In this document: piece by piece, positions 13,749-13,783 of the stretch
Layout: the number at the start of each line of letters is the position of its first letter
How positions within the stretch are numbered: position 1 is the first letter of the stretch
DNA from: Leptofilum sp050292445
GTDB lineage: Bacteria; Chloroflexota; Anaerolineae; Promineifilales; Promineifilaceae
NCBI GenBank assembly: GCA_050292445.1
Contig: JBNKLQ010000165.1
Coordinates: 1-13,783, forward strand
Reading direction: 5' to 3'
DNA: 13,783 nt
The notes under the pieces: generated by a model
Databases searched by the model: none
Seen by the model: only the letters and a program-made list of their open reading frames with translations
What the model was told of the DNA's origin: nothing
Position numbers and translations under genes: made by a program

Positions 13749-13783
13749 TAATAATTTTCGCCAAAAGTCAGTTTGACCCGGCT
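13748..13783 (-). CDS. Possible C-terminal end of an upstream gene
   Basis: In one minus-strand frame the window edge reads SRVKLTFGENY and then TAA (13748-13750), immediately before the REP-like repeat. In the fabG context an upstream fatty-acid gene would be natural, but eleven residues are not enough to recognise a family. Confidence 0.25.
   Translation of the reverse strand, partial: SRVKLTFGENY

Noticed and set aside
1..13783. CRISPR array, tRNA or rRNA genes
   Set aside because: No regularly spaced direct repeats of CRISPR type were seen, and no tRNA-like T-loop or rRNA motif was noticed on either strand by reading. A tRNAscan-SE or Infernal search could not be run.

Overview
All recognisable genes in this 13.8 kb window lie on the minus strand, so transcription runs from high to low coordinates. 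The gene set suggests a Chloroflexota bacterium (Anaerolineae/Caldilineae-like). The grounds are an extracytoplasmic sugar-binding lipoprotein with a long Glu-rich linker, a YfhO-type membrane protein, an Asp23-nusB pair and roughly balanced base composition. This placement is inference; there is no rRNA or other marker in the window.

From the right edge: (i) fabG, an Asp23/Gls24-family gene, nusB and a Nudix-fold gene with a ruined catalytic box form a compact probable operon (13704-11564). (ii) Directly after the Nudix stop codon lies a near-consensus promoter, a 26-codon Phe-rich leader ORF that starts almost at the predicted transcript 5' end, and an intrinsic terminator. This is the architecture of a ribosome-mediated phenylalanine attenuator, and it precedes pheS. 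(iii) pheS is followed after 46 bp by a large YfhO-like membrane protein gene, then by a 267 bp gap, then pheT. The pheS-pheT pair is therefore split. The gap holds a likely 124 bp MITE with terminal inverted repeats and an 8 bp target duplication, which itself contains an inverted pair of REP-like repeats. A 22 bp perfect hairpin closes pheT. (iv) A MarR-family regulator follows, with two tandem palindromes in its promoter region, probably its own operators. (v) The left end is a maltose/maltodextrin-type ABC transporter: binding lipoprotein, MalF-like permease and MalG-like permease. An intrinsic terminator/attenuator sits between the binding protein and the permeases. The MalG reading frame carries an apparent single-base frameshift and is cut by the window edge. 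No ATPase gene is present.

Across the whole window the palindrome ACGGCCGT occurs 18 times, against about 0.2 expected by chance. Within genes it is read in all three frames (Thr-Ala-Val, Asp/Asn-Gly-Arg, Arg-Pro). That points to selection or spread at the DNA level, like the HIP1 palindrome of cyanobacteria.

The strongest candidates for something not well described are the Phe leader-peptide attenuator outside Proteobacteria, the ACGGCCGT palindrome family, and the MITE between yfhO and pheT.
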